Below, piece by piece: positions 35,917 through 45,982 of a stretch of DNA of 64,000 bases (positions are counted from its first letter, which is position 1; every line of letters begins with the position of its first letter). The stretch is from Mytilisepta virgata (taxonomy: Eukaryota > Mollusca > Bivalvia > Mytilida > Mytilidae): positions 10,000,001-10,064,000 of the forward strand of contig CM051508.1 in NCBI GenBank assembly GCA_028015205.1, written 5' to 3'. The notes beneath the pieces are model-generated. The model saw nothing but the letters and a program-made list of their open reading frames with translations. It had not been told where the DNA came from and searched no databases. Made by a program: the position numbers and the translations under genes.

Positions 35917-36304
35917 ACTTTCACAACGAAAAGTTGGTTGTTATCTCTAGAATATATCTAGGCTATTGTCTTTGACATTGAACCAAGTTAATCCTAAATG
36001 AAATATTATATCATAGATAAGGTAAAATGCAATCACGATTACACGCCTGCCCCAAAACTTGTAAGAAAGATCCTGTTAGTTTTGAGATGTTGGTCGAGCT
36101 TTGTCATCAATATAAGGCCTTGGATTGTACTGGTCGTAAGGGATCTTTCCGTGATTCTTCTTATATTTTAAGGATTTTAAAGTTTTGATGAAATCAGATC
36201 GTTATTATGCAAAGACGTCAAAGTTTCAGATCATTATTTTACTTTGTACATAAACGGACCAATATCGCAATGGGAATGAAGTTATTATTGCTGAGGGCAA
36301 TTGC

Positions 36305-36690
36305 TTGTCCTCTTGCTTCGAAATTGTCTTGTTCTGTCTGGAGTCGGTTTGGGTTCTAGTTTTTAGATCCAAGGATACTTGTAAGTTGATACATAAAAAC
36401 AAGAAATTGAGTTACACTGCCACAAGGCAAAGTATCATGTCTAGATTAAAGCTGGTAAACGGATATCTGAATCTAGGTTATTTGCATTCCATGCACCCAA
36501 CTGGTGATACTGCAGTTGCTACTTCTGACATAAATGATAGATGTTGGAAAAGGCATGGAATATGGAGATCAGATAAAAGCAAGGATTGCTATGCTGTTGA
36601 TTCATTTGACAGGCGCTTACAAGTTTCTCAAATTTGGGTTTATGAATCATACTTGTCTAGACGTAAAGTTAATAGCATGTGACGCATTAA
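36305..36690 (+). pseudogene. Possible fragment of a tyrosine recombinase
   Basis: The open frame has LKLVNGYLNLGY, then DRCWKRHGIWRSDKSKDCYA. The 'KRHGxW-S-xxAKDxYv' pattern resembles the C-terminal box (H/W then Tyr) of tyrosine recombinases of mobile elements. Upstream catalytic boxes are not visible and the frame at the 5' side has no good start. A second overlapping open frame suggests decay by frameshift. Assignment is tentative. Confidence 0.3.
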
Positions 36691-37267
36691 TTAAGAACTC
36701 AATCGCTTATCTTTGTAAGTCTTTGTAAGGTGGTCGGCAAACATATTGAGTTGTTTGTTCATACATCATATCATTGTTGTGCTTAGATGAGCTGCAATCA
36801 CTTGGTACGTCGTATGAAAGAGGTTCGCTTATGGGGTTGAAATTAAAAGAGAATAATTTTATTTTCCCGCGTTTCGACAATATATCGGGAAAATGTATTA
36901 TCGTTCCTGGGTTTAGACCCATGTGACAGTAATTGACTAATAGTTCAAGCTTTTACGGTTTCCGCCACCTGTCTCCGCGGTAGGTCCAGTTTTCTTTTAA
37001 TCTGAAATGATTTCATTTTTGGTATCAACATTTTTTGCATTGTAAATAAAGTTCACCACATTCAAAGTCAGTGATGGTTATCGCACTGTACCCCTGACGG
37101 TCTGTCGAAAGGTAATTTACTCCACCATTATTTCCGTCCAAAGAGTTTTATCTGTGGTTTTTCCTGGGCGTGCCTAGGCTGTTGGTAGGGGGTTAGTGAA
37201 CTTTATAAATTATTTGAATACAACTTCAGTTTGTTATTTGTATAGTAGAAATATCAATACGTAATAT

Positions 37268-37319
37268 CTTTGTGATAGTGATTATGAGACTGACGCGCTA
37301 CCTACTGCGCTACCGAGGC
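37268..37319 (-). pseudogene. tRNA-Met 5' half at the left edge of the array
   Basis: Only the 5' half of the gene (acceptor 5' strand, D arm, anticodon stem/loop with CAT and most of the intron) is present. The sequence changes to unrelated DNA inside the intron, at about 37268. This is the left boundary of the tRNA array. Confidence 0.8.
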
Positions 37320-37789
37320 CACACAATTTTGTGTGCTAAATTAGATACTTAAATTTCAGGTTTGGGTTTTACACTTGTAATTACATGTCAAGGTGATACT
37401 ATAGGGCATTAAAAACATTGTTCATCAAAGGAAACAAGACTGCTAACAAGAAAGACATAATACATTGTATGTAACTTTCAAATTGGTTGTATTCTTTTTA
37501 TATATAGCTATTCCGTTTTTGATAATTTCCTTTGCAGAAATTGCATGCAGAAAAAAGTGTGGAAAAAAAGTTTCACATGTATATAGAAAAATGTTTTAAA
37601 ATAAGAAAAAGGTTTCAATTGTAAAAGCGGCTGCTCTGCGTGAACGTAGCATAGCAGTGTTGTAGTTTCCGAAATTAATAGCTACTATTTTCCTGGATTA
37701 AATTCAAAATTGAGGGATAAAAAAGAGCTATCCAAGAGCTGAATAACATCTGTGAAGAATTCTTAAAGTAAAAATGAATAAAAAATTCG

Positions 37790-37860
37790 TGTCCCGGGTG
37801 AGGATCGAACTCACGACCTTCAGATCGCTCTTTGTGATAGTGATTATGAGACTGACGCGC
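37790..37860 (-). pseudogene. tRNA-Met, 3' part of a copy split by an insertion
   Basis: It contains acceptor 3' strand, T arm, variable region, intron, anticodon arm and the 3' strand of the D stem. It is broken exactly at the common insertion point (after 37860). It carries a G71-to-A change that mispairs with C2. The 5' part is at 38558-38583. Confidence 0.9.
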
Positions 37861-38557
37861 TTTTTTTTTTTTATCTTAATATTTATTTACAACTCCTGCT
37901 ATATTACATATCACAGATAATACACGTATAGAAACATAATTATTAGAAAAAATTGTCTATCTTTACCATCTGAAATAAAGTTACATTATTGTCAATATGA
38001 TTATCAACATTTGATTACAAAAAATAATTAACTGTTTTGTTTTGGTTTTAGGGAAAAACGAACAAAAAATTTCAGAAAGACATGAACTTAAGTTCCACTG
38101 TTCAAATAGGTTGGTTACCAAACCATATTTTGAATCTTGAAACAAATACATTCCAAACACCATCGAAAATAATAAGTTCGTATTGCGTAAAAAGTTTAAC
38201 AGTTTTATTAATTCAACTTTGGAAACAATAAGGACATAATCTGAACTTCTCGACATATCTCTCCATATTCGGTATTTCATTTACATTCTGACAATAATCC
38301 TCGTTAGTCGTTTTTCGAACATCCTTGTATTTACATGAACTAGAGTAAAACTCCGTGTAATCAATATTATCGTTTGCTTTGTCTACATGTCTTAATTGTT
38401 CTCTATTCGTCATGTTCCTGGTCACTATGATGTCTCGCTGTTTCACTTTTCCAATAATAAAATCTCCTTTAGCCGTTCTACTGAATACAATTTTCTCAAA
38501 ATGAGTATCTATGCATGGACTTTTCCCGGTAATAATAGATCTTGGTGCTAATATCTT
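37861..38557 (-). mobile_element. Poly(A)-tailed retro-insert in tRNA-Met, not recognisably LINE
   Basis: T12 at 37861-37872 is the poly(A) tail of a minus-strand insert. The sense end reads ttaagataaaa, resembling the LINE ends in this array (aataaagataaaa). The sense strand is open for about 110 codons from the 5' junction to a stop at 38213 (includes TAKGDFIIGKVKQRD and MERYVEKFRLCPYC), followed by about 350 bases of UTR-like sequence. This reading frame does not resemble the LINE ORF2 C terminus. It may be a 5'-truncated retrocopy of another mRNA or of an unknown element. A 5-6 bp cgcgct repeat marks its two ends. Confidence 0.7.
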
Positions 38558-38583
38558 CGCGCTACCTACTGCGCTACCGAGGC
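38558..38583 (-). pseudogene. tRNA-Met, 5' part of the copy split at 37860
   Basis: It holds the 5' acceptor strand and D arm up to the insertion point, with the A box intact. Confidence 0.88.
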
Positions 38584-39050
38584 CACACAACTTTGAGTGC
38601 TAAATTAGATACTTAAATTTCAGGTTTGGGTTTTACACTTGTAATTACATGTCAAGGTGATACTATAGGGCATTAAAAACATTGTTCATCAAAGGAAACA
38701 AGACTGCGAACAAGAAAGACATAATACATTGTATGTTACGTTCAAATTGGATGTATTCTTTTTATATAGCTATTCTGTTTTTGATAATTTCCTTTGCAGA
38801 AATTGCATGCAGAAAAAAGTGTGGAAAAAAAGTTTCCCATGTATATAGAAAAATGTTTTAAATAAGAAAAAGTTTTCAATTGTAAAAGCGGCTGCTCTGC
38901 GTGAACTCAGCATAGCAGTGTTGTAGTTTGCGAAATTACAAGCTATTATTTTCCTCCATTAAATTCAAAATTGAGGGATAAAAAAGAGCTGTCCAAGAGC
39001 TGAATAACATCTGTGAAGAATTCTTAAAGTCAAAATGAAGAAAAAATTCG

Positions 39051-39121
39051 TGCCCCGGGTGAGGATCGAACTCACGACCTTCAGATCGCTCTTTGTGATA
39101 GTGATTATGAGACTGACGCGC
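39051..39121 (-). pseudogene. tRNA-Met, 3' part only
   Basis: The 3' part is identical in extent to the other broken copies and ends at the same nucleotide, where T10 of a LINE fragment begins. Its 5' half is missing: the far side of the insert joins the inter-gene spacer at 40236. Confidence 0.9.
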
Positions 39122-40235
39122 TTTTTTTTTTATCTTTATTAAAATTAAAATAATTCATAAAACATAAATGTATAAAATTATGATATCAAATGTAATATAT
39201 CACAGTATTAAATATCACATTGAACAATTACTGTTATTTTAAACAATTTGGTTTTACAGATTAAATAGAAGAATATCTTTTGTTTCCGAAACAATTGGAT
39301 TGTCCTTTAAAAAATATTTGTCAAACACAGATCTGTTATTGTACATTTTACAACAGTACATGTGAAAATATGATACATAATGTCTTAATGTGTACTTAAA
39401 AAATCTGATCAAATCTAAGTTTTGATTTTTCATTCCTAAAAGATTTCTTCTCTTAAAAATACAAAATCTAGCAATTGAAAAAATGAAATTCAAAAAGTAT
39501 ATGTTGACACCTTTAATTGTACCATTTTGTCCAATAAACATAAGTTTTTCATATTTTACCATTGATATTTTGTCACTGTCACAATTTTCAAACAATACTT
39601 CCATGATATTTTCCAAATAGTTGTGAAATACCTGTAACTTTCTACATGACATAAATATATGCAATAAATCTTCTTTTTCTGTACTACAGACTTTACAATT
39701 ATGACTGTCTAGTAAACCCATTTTGTACAATTTTTCATTAGTAAAAACTCTACTGTGAACAATTTTGAAATCAAGTTCAATTATATCTGGCGTTTTCCAC
39801 TTAAGATTTACCATCTTCCAAACAGAAGAAAAATTAATGCTTTCATTGAAATAGTTTTCCCAAAAGGATACACAGTTTGATTTTTCAAAAACAATATCTC
39901 TTAAAACTGAATAAAATATTTTAACAGTACAGAGACAAAATTTTAGTTTCTTACATTTAACATCCAAGTCAAATTCTGAACAATTCTGCAGACATCTGGT
40001 ATTAACATTTTTATTAACAATGCGTTTCCACATCTCTGGCAACACAGAAAGTAATTTTAAATATTGATTCTTGATTGTATTAACATCTATGGTTTCATCT
40101 TGACTTTGAACCATTTCAACAATAGCGGACACTGGCAAAAAACCAGTCCTGACTTCATATGCAATATCCTTTATACATACAATACCAGCATCTATAAAAT
40201 GTTTCCAAAATACAACTGTTCTATTGATTTTGATC
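39122..40235 (-). mobile_element. 5'-truncated LINE, sister family of the tRNA-targeting LINE
   Basis: T10 (poly-A in sense), AATAAAG signal and a short 3' UTR precede an open ORF2 C-terminal part. The 5' junction joins spacer sequence (tacacttgtaattac) that normally lies about 80 bp upstream (in tRNA sense) of the gene, so target DNA was lost on that side. Confidence 0.85.
39254..40234 (-). CDS. ORF2 C-terminal fragment of the sister LINE (about 326 aa)
   Basis: The frame is open from the truncation point. It begins with INRTVVFWKHFIDAGIVC, matching NSRTIAWYDFIFAGIVC of the full-length ORF2. Further on it has the CCHC knuckle CKVCSTEKEDLLHIFMSC and ends KDILLFNL, against VLVFKL in the intact element. 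Similarity to the full-length LINE is clear along the whole length but only moderate (roughly half the residues by eye), so it is a different family that used the same target. No RT or APE part is present, so it is not functional by itself. Confidence 0.85.
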   Translation of the reverse strand: MKINRTVVFWKHFIDAGIVCIKDIAYEVRTGFLPVSAIVEMVQSQDETIDVNTIKNQYLKLLSVLPEMWKRIVNKNVNTRCLQNCSEFDLDVKCKKLKFCLCTVKIFYSVLRDIVFEKSNCVSFWENYFNESINFSSVWKMVNLKWKTPDIIELDFKIVHSRVFTNEKLYKMGLLDSHNCKVCSTEKEDLLHIFMSCRKLQVFHNYLENIMEVLFENCDSDKISMVKYEKLMFIGQNGTIKGVNIYFLNFIFSIARFCIFKRRNLLGMKNQNLDLIRFFKYTLRHYVSYFHMYCCKMYNNRSVFDKYFLKDNPIVSETKDILLFNL

Positions 40236-40652
40236 TACACTTGTAATTACATGTCAAGGTGATACTATAGGGCATTAAAAACATTGTTCATCAAAGGAAA
40301 CAAGACTGCGAACAAGAAAGACATAATACATTGTATGTAACGTTCAAATTGGATGTATTCTTTTTATATAGCTATTCTGTTTTTGATAATTTCCTTTGCA
40401 GAAATTGCATGCAGAAAAAAGTGTGGAAAAAAAGTTTCCCATGTATATAGAAAAATGTTTTAAATAAGAAAAAGTTTTCAATTGTAAAAGCGGCTGCTCT
40501 GCGTGAACTCAGCATAGCAGTGTTGTAGTTTGCGAAATTACTAGGTATTATTTTCCTCCATTAAATTAAAAATTGAGGGATAAAAAAGAGCTATCCAAGA
40601 GCTGAATAACGTCTCTGAACAATTCTTAAAGTAAAAATGAAGAAAAAATTCG

Positions 40653-40744
40653 TGCCCCGGGTGAGGATCGAACTCACGACCTTCAGATCGCTCTTTGTGA
40701 TAGTGATTATGAGACTGACGCGCTACCTACTGCGCTACCGAGGC
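40653..40744 (-). tRNA. tRNA-Met (CAT), elongator, with 19-nt intron; array copy
   Basis: Length is 92 bp, or 73 without the intron. Sense layout: acceptor GCCTCGG pairs with CCGGGGC, D stem GCGC/GCGC, anticodon stem TCAGT/TCTGA with loop CTCATAA (anticodon CAT), T arm GTGAG-TTCGATC-CTCAC, discriminator A. The intron ATCACTATCACAAAGAGCG sits between positions 37 and 38; C32 can pair with the G three bases before the 3' splice site, as expected for a eukaryotic tRNA intron. The A box TAGCGCAGTAGG and B box GAGTTCGATCC are intact. A T6 Pol III terminator follows five bases after the gene. The elongator type is recognised from its close match to animal tRNA-Met. Units repeat every 560-561 bp. 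Confidence 0.95.
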
Positions 40745-41212
40745 CACACAACTTTGAGTGCTAAATTAGATATTTAAATTTCAGGTTTGGGTTTTACACT
40801 TGTAATTACATGTCAAGGTGATACTATAGGGCATTAAAAACATTGTTCATCAAAGGAAACAACACTGCTAACAAGAAAGACATAATACATTGTATGTAAC
40901 TTTCAAATCGGTTGTATTCTTTTTATATAGCTATTCTGTTTTTGATAATTTCCTTTGCAGAAATTGCATGCAGAAAAAAGTGTGGAAAAAAAGTTTCCCA
41001 TGTATATAGAAAAATGTTTTAAAATAAAAAAATGTTTTCAATTCTAAAAGCGGCTGCTCTGCGTGAACGTAGCATAGCAGTGTTGTAGTTTCCGAAATTA
41101 GTAGCTACTATTTTCCGGGATTAAATTCAAAATTGAGGGTTAAAAAAGAGCTATCCAAGAGCTGAATAACATCTCTGAACAATTCTTAAAGTAAAAATGA
41201 AGAAAAAATTCG

Positions 41213-41304
41213 TGCCCCGGGTGAGGATCGAACTCACGACCTTCAGATCGCTCTTTGTGATAGTGATTATGAGACTGACGCGCTACCTACTGCGCTACCG
41301 AGGC
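41213..41304 (-). tRNA. tRNA-Met (CAT) with intron; array copy
   Basis: Full-length copy, 560 bp from the previous one, sequence apparently identical to 40653-40744, with the same terminator. Confidence 0.95.
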
Positions 41305-41772
41305 CACACAACTTTGAGTGCTAAATTAGATATTTAAATTTCAGGTTTGGGTTTTACACTTGTAATTACATGTCAAGGTGATACTATAGGGCATTAAAAA
41401 CATTGTTCATCAAAGGAAACAACACTGCTAACAAGAAAGACATAATACATTGTATGTAACTTTCAAATCGGTTGTATTCTTTTTATATAGCTATTCTGTT
41501 TTTGATAATTTCCTTTGCAGAAATTGCATGCAGAAAAAAGTGTGGAAAAAAAGTTTCCCATGTATATAGAAAAATGTTTTAAAATAAAAAAATGTTTTCA
41601 ATTCTAAAAGCGGCTGCTCTGCGTGAACGTAGCATAGCAGTGTTGTAGTTTCCGAAATTAGTAGCTACTATTTTCCGGGATTAAATTCAAAATTGAGGGT
41701 TAAAAAAGAGCTATCCAAGAGCTGAATAACATCTCTGAACAATTCTTAAAGTAAAAATGAAGAAAAAATTCG

Positions 41773-41843
41773 TGCCCCGGGTGAGGATCGAACTCACGAC
41801 CTTCAGATCGCTCTTTGTGATAGTGATTATGAGACTGACGCGC
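41773..41843 (-). pseudogene. tRNA-Met, 3' part of the copy split by LINE copy A
   Basis: It ends at the common insertion nucleotide. Its last 13 bases on + (gagactgacgcgc, 41831-41843) are the left copy of the target-site duplication; the right copy is at 47870-47882. Confidence 0.95.
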
Positions 41844-42015
41844 TTTTTTTTTTTATCTTTATTAAAATGAAACATCATATGATACAAATAAAACAATATA
41901 TAAATATAAAATCAATTATCCATGATTGTTACCATTATATACTATACTTTTCTATACACTCTACATCTGCTACAGTAAATTTACATTTTAACTACATAAT
42001 ATTAAGTATAGGTCA

Positions 42016-45000
42016 TTATAATTTAAAGACTAGAACATTTTCTGTTTCATCTAACAATGGATTATCTAACAAAAATTTTTTTTGAAATATATGACTCATA
42101 TTATTATGTTGACAAAGATAAACATACATATATGTTACATAATGTTTTAATGTATATTGAAATAGCTTGATCAAATTCACATTAGAATAACCATTATTTA
42201 ACAAGTTTCTTCTTCTGAAGATACAGTATCTGGCCACGGACATTACAAAGTTAAGAAATGTATCATTTACACCTTTCATATGCCATCTCAAACCTAAAAT
42301 CAACAATTCTTCACTTCTCACTAAACTAATCTTATCAGAATCACAGTTTTCAAATATTCTAACTAACAAAGATGACAAGTAATTATGAAAATCTTGAAGC
42401 TTATCACAGTTTATAAATATATGCAAAATGTCTTCCTTTTCATTACAACATACTTTACAAACATTATCATCACATAAACCTATCTTTTGAAGTTTAACAT
42501 TAGTGAAAATACAGTTATGTAATATCTTAAAGTCTAACTCTACTAAATTTGACGGTTTCCAATACATATTAACATGTGTCCATATTTTACTAAATACTTC
42601 AGAACTTATATCAAATACTAATTTCCATAATTCAATACCAACAGGTTCTTCAACAATATTTTCTAACATAATATTATATAGTTTTTTTGTACTACATAAT
42701 TTCAAATCATAATGCACATTTTTACAAATAACTGAAATATCTATTGTTCTTGGCATAGATATTCTGTGAACATCAGTATTGACTATATGTTTCCATTCTA
42801 CAGGTATAACATTCAACAAAGTTCTATATCTATCAATTACATACTGAACATTAACATCTTCATTCACAGCTTGAATCATTTCAACTATAGCATGATCAGG
42901 CAAAAAACCAGTTTTTACTTCATAGCAAATATCTTTGAGACAAACAATACCAGCAAATATAAAATCGTACCATGCAATTGTTCTGCTATTTACTACAATA
43001 TTTGGATTCAGAAATAAAGGCTGATCATATGTATTTTCTACAGACAGTGGGAACTCTAATTTATTTCTTATACAATTCAGTGCATGGAAAAATTCTTGAT
43101 AAATAACAGGAATTTTCTTCAATTCACAATTCGGTATCACTGAATAAAAAACATTAAGACACAGTTTCATATTATAAATTGAAGATACAAAATACTTAAA
43201 TGTGTATTTCCACAACACTTCATATTCATCATCTAACAATCTGGCCAAAAATTTTAGCCTAAAAGCATATACTTTACATTTGATATCAACAACATTTAAA
43301 CCACCTCTACTTTTATCATCTACTATACAGTTATATTTTACTAAATGACATTTATTTTCCCATATAAAATTAAGACATACTCTCTTTATCTCTGTATGAG
43401 CCCATTCCGGTAATGTAGTAACAAACAATGCATACCAAAATCTAGATAACATCAGTGAATTGACAACACTAACCCTGCCATGTATAGTAAGTCTTCTCAT
43501 TAACCATATATTGAGAAGGGATTTTATTTTAGCTATTTTATTTTTCCAATTCATTTCATCACACATTTTCCTATTTCTTCCAATAAAAACTCCTAACAGT
43601 TGAAAAAAATCTTCACAAACTTTTAGACCAATTTGTTCTTTTTCTAATACAGATAATGTACCAGAACCTAAACATAATATCTCTGACTTTTGTCTGTTTA
43701 TTCTGGCACCTGTTGCTTTGCTATACAAATCAAATTCATTAAAAACTTCAGGTATTGATTCCTTATTACATAAAGACAAAGTTGTATCATCAGCATGTTG
43801 ATAAATCAAACCAATCTTATTACTATTTGGAATATTGATTCCCTTTATATTAACATTTTGTACAATTTTACAATGTAGTGGTTCAGCAGCAAGTACATAA
43901 AGTAAGGCACTTATTGGACAACCTTGCCTAATTCCATTCTTTATAACAAAATACTTAGTTAAAAAACCATTACATTTGACAGCACTATTTATACCATTAT
44001 AAAATATACTAATCCATTTCACAAATCTTTCACCAAAACCAAATTTCTTCAAAACTTCTAACAAATAAGTATGACTCACTCTATCAAAAGCATTTGCTTG
44101 ATCTAATTTTAAAAAATATCCCTCAAGATTGTCTCTTTCAACAAGTTCCATAATATCTCTAACATTTGAAATATTATTTGAAATATCTCTACCAATTACA
44201 CAACAAGTTTGATCTTCCGAAATTATCTTTGGTAATACAGATTTTAATCTATTTGACATTACTCTTGCTATAATTTTATAGTCAACTTGCAATAAGGATA
44301 TTGGCCTATAATTTTTCAAAAAATTCCTTTCACCTTTTTTCTTATAAACCAAGCTTATAATTCCACACTTCATCGATCTACTTAAAATACCTTCATCTTC
44401 AATAACATCAAACAATTTCAATAACACATCTTTTAATTCAGAATAAAATTTACAATAAAACTCTACAGTAAGTCCATCTGAACCTGGACTTTTATTTTTA
44501 GACAATTGATTAATAGCTTTAAATAATTCTTCTTCAGTAATATCATCATCACACATATGGTTATCATCAACATTTATTGTCTTTGTAACATAATTTAATA
44601 ATTCTGACATCTTATTTTCATCAGTTACTACACAAGAATATAAATCTCTAAAAAATCTATGTTGCAATTCCAAAATACCATCAGTATCTGTCACAGTATC
44701 ACCATTATCATTTAACAATTCTTTTATAGCATTACTCTCTTGTTTGTACTTTTCTAAATTTAGAAAATATTTTGTATTTTTATCAGACTCCACAGCCCAT
44801 ATAGCTTTAGCTCTCAATATTGCTCCTTTACACTTTTCAATTTCAAAATTTGACAGTTCTAATTTCAAACTTTCTAATTTGGCAATATCAATTGCAACAC
44901 CACTAGCTGCCTTTTCACAAAGGTTATCAATTTGCCTTTCTAATTTAAAATATTCTTTCTTGTTCTTTTTAGCTAAATCAGATGAAAATATCTGAGAATA

Positions 45001-45918
45001 TCTTTTAATTTTATACTTGAGATTATCCCACCAAACCAAAACATCTCTATGAAACAATTCATTTTCTTTTTCTTGTAATATAATATCTTTTACTCTTTGC
45101 ACATATTCTTCATTAAACAACAATGTATTATTCAAAATCCAAAGTCCAGGACCTTTTTCAATACATGTACAATTTAAATTCATGATAACAAAAGAATGAT
45201 CACTCAAACTAGTAACATTATAATACAAACTTTGTACAAAAGATGACATATTCCTACTAAGAAGGAAGTAATCTATTCTACTTTGTTGTAGTTTACCATT
45301 GGAAATTCTTTTCCAGGAAAAAATTCTACAATCTGGGTTTCTAGCCCTCCATATGTCATATACATTATTATCTTCCATAAATTTAATCAACTTTCTATAA
45401 GGTTCATCATTTATATGACAAGTTTTACTTCCTCTGTCCAAAACAGACAAAGAGGTATTAAAATCACCTCCAATAATCAAATTATCTAAATCTTTAGTAT
45501 ACTCTATAATAAAATCATAGAAATTACATCTATCAGAAATTACATTAGGAGCATACAATGAAATAAAGTTTACCAATGTATCATTCTCATAATAAATCAC
45601 ATGAATAAATCTACCTTGATCATCTTTATAAATACATTTTATTTTATCTTTATAATAATTGTTAGCTAGAACAGCCACCCCCTGTCTGCCATCTATACCA
45701 TTACTATAATGAATATCTCCTTCATACAAATGCTTTACACTTTTAATAAAATCATCATCCCAAAATGTTTCTTGCAGTAATACAATACCAAATTTTCTTT
45801 CTTGTACAATACTTAGAAATCTTTGTAAATTTACAATATTTCTCATACCATTACAATTAAAACTACATATAACAACCATTACAAAAAGAAGTAAAAAAGT
45901 ACATATATATCTATCCAT
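42016..45918 (-). CDS. LINE copy A ORF2: endonuclease/reverse transcriptase, 1300 aa
   Basis: The N-terminal apurinic-type endonuclease has its expected residues: SFNCNG (N21), LLQE (E50), GGDFN (151-154), SRIDY (about 214) and SDH (239-241). RT motifs follow: SPGSDGL (about 478), YRPISLLQ (about 537), LKLDQANAFDRV (D606), GIRQGCPIS (about 662) and the catalytic box QHADDTTL (D710, D711). The C-terminal region has a CCHC knuckle C1154-x2-C1157-x8-H1166-x4-C1171. The frame is intact. The endonuclease would nick the tRNA gene and the RT would prime on the nicked strand. HADD instead of the more usual YADD/FADD is notable. It differs from copy B at about 20 residues. Confidence 0.95.
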   Translation of the reverse strand: MDRYICTFLLLFVMVVICSFNCNGMRNIVNLQRFLSIVQERKFGIVLLQETFWDDDFIKSVKHLYEGDIHYSNGIDGRQGVAVLANNYYKDKIKCIYKDDQGRFIHVIYYENDTLVNFISLYAPNVISDRCNFYDFIIEYTKDLDNLIIGGDFNTSLSVLDRGSKTCHINDEPYRKLIKFMEDNNVYDIWRARNPDCRIFSWKRISNGKLQQSRIDYFLLSRNMSSFVQSLYYNVTSLSDHSFVIMNLNCTCIEKGPGLWILNNTLLFNEEYVQRVKDIILQEKENELFHRDVLVWWDNLKYKIKRYSQIFSSDLAKKNKKEYFKLERQIDNLCEKAASGVAIDIAKLESLKLELSNFEIEKCKGAILRAKAIWAVESDKNTKYFLNLEKYKQESNAIKELLNDNGDTVTDTDGILELQHRFFRDLYSCVVTDENKMSELLNYVTKTINVDDNHMCDDDITEEELFKAINQLSKNKSPGSDGLTVEFYCKFYSELKDVLLKLFDVIEDEGILSRSMKCGIISLVYKKKGERNFLKNYRPISLLQVDYKIIARVMSNRLKSVLPKIISEDQTCCVIGRDISNNISNVRDIMELVERDNLEGYFLKLDQANAFDRVSHTYLLEVLKKFGFGERFVKWISIFYNGINSAVKCNGFLTKYFVIKNGIRQGCPISALLYVLAAEPLHCKIVQNVNIKGINIPNSNKIGLIYQHADDTTLSLCNKESIPEVFNEFDLYSKATGARINRQKSEILCLGSGTLSVLEKEQIGLKVCEDFFQLLGVFIGRNRKMCDEMNWKNKIAKIKSLLNIWLMRRLTIHGRVSVVNSLMLSRFWYALFVTTLPEWAHTEIKRVCLNFIWENKCHLVKYNCIVDDKSRGGLNVVDIKCKVYAFRLKFLARLLDDEYEVLWKYTFKYFVSSIYNMKLCLNVFYSVIPNCELKKIPVIYQEFFHALNCIRNKLEFPLSVENTYDQPLFLNPNIVVNSRTIAWYDFIFAGIVCLKDICYEVKTGFLPDHAIVEMIQAVNEDVNVQYVIDRYRTLLNVIPVEWKHIVNTDVHRISMPRTIDISVICKNVHYDLKLCSTKKLYNIMLENIVEEPVGIELWKLVFDISSEVFSKIWTHVNMYWKPSNLVELDFKILHNCIFTNVKLQKIGLCDDNVCKVCCNEKEDILHIFINCDKLQDFHNYLSSLLVRIFENCDSDKISLVRSEELLILGLRWHMKGVNDTFLNFVMSVARYCIFRRRNLLNNGYSNVNLIKLFQYTLKHYVTYMYVYLCQHNNMSHIFQKKFLLDNPLLDETENVLVFKL

Positions 45919-45982
45919 TTTTACATTTTTGTACTTTCTGACATATTTCTAACTGTTTTACTATTCAGATTTGGTTCAATCT

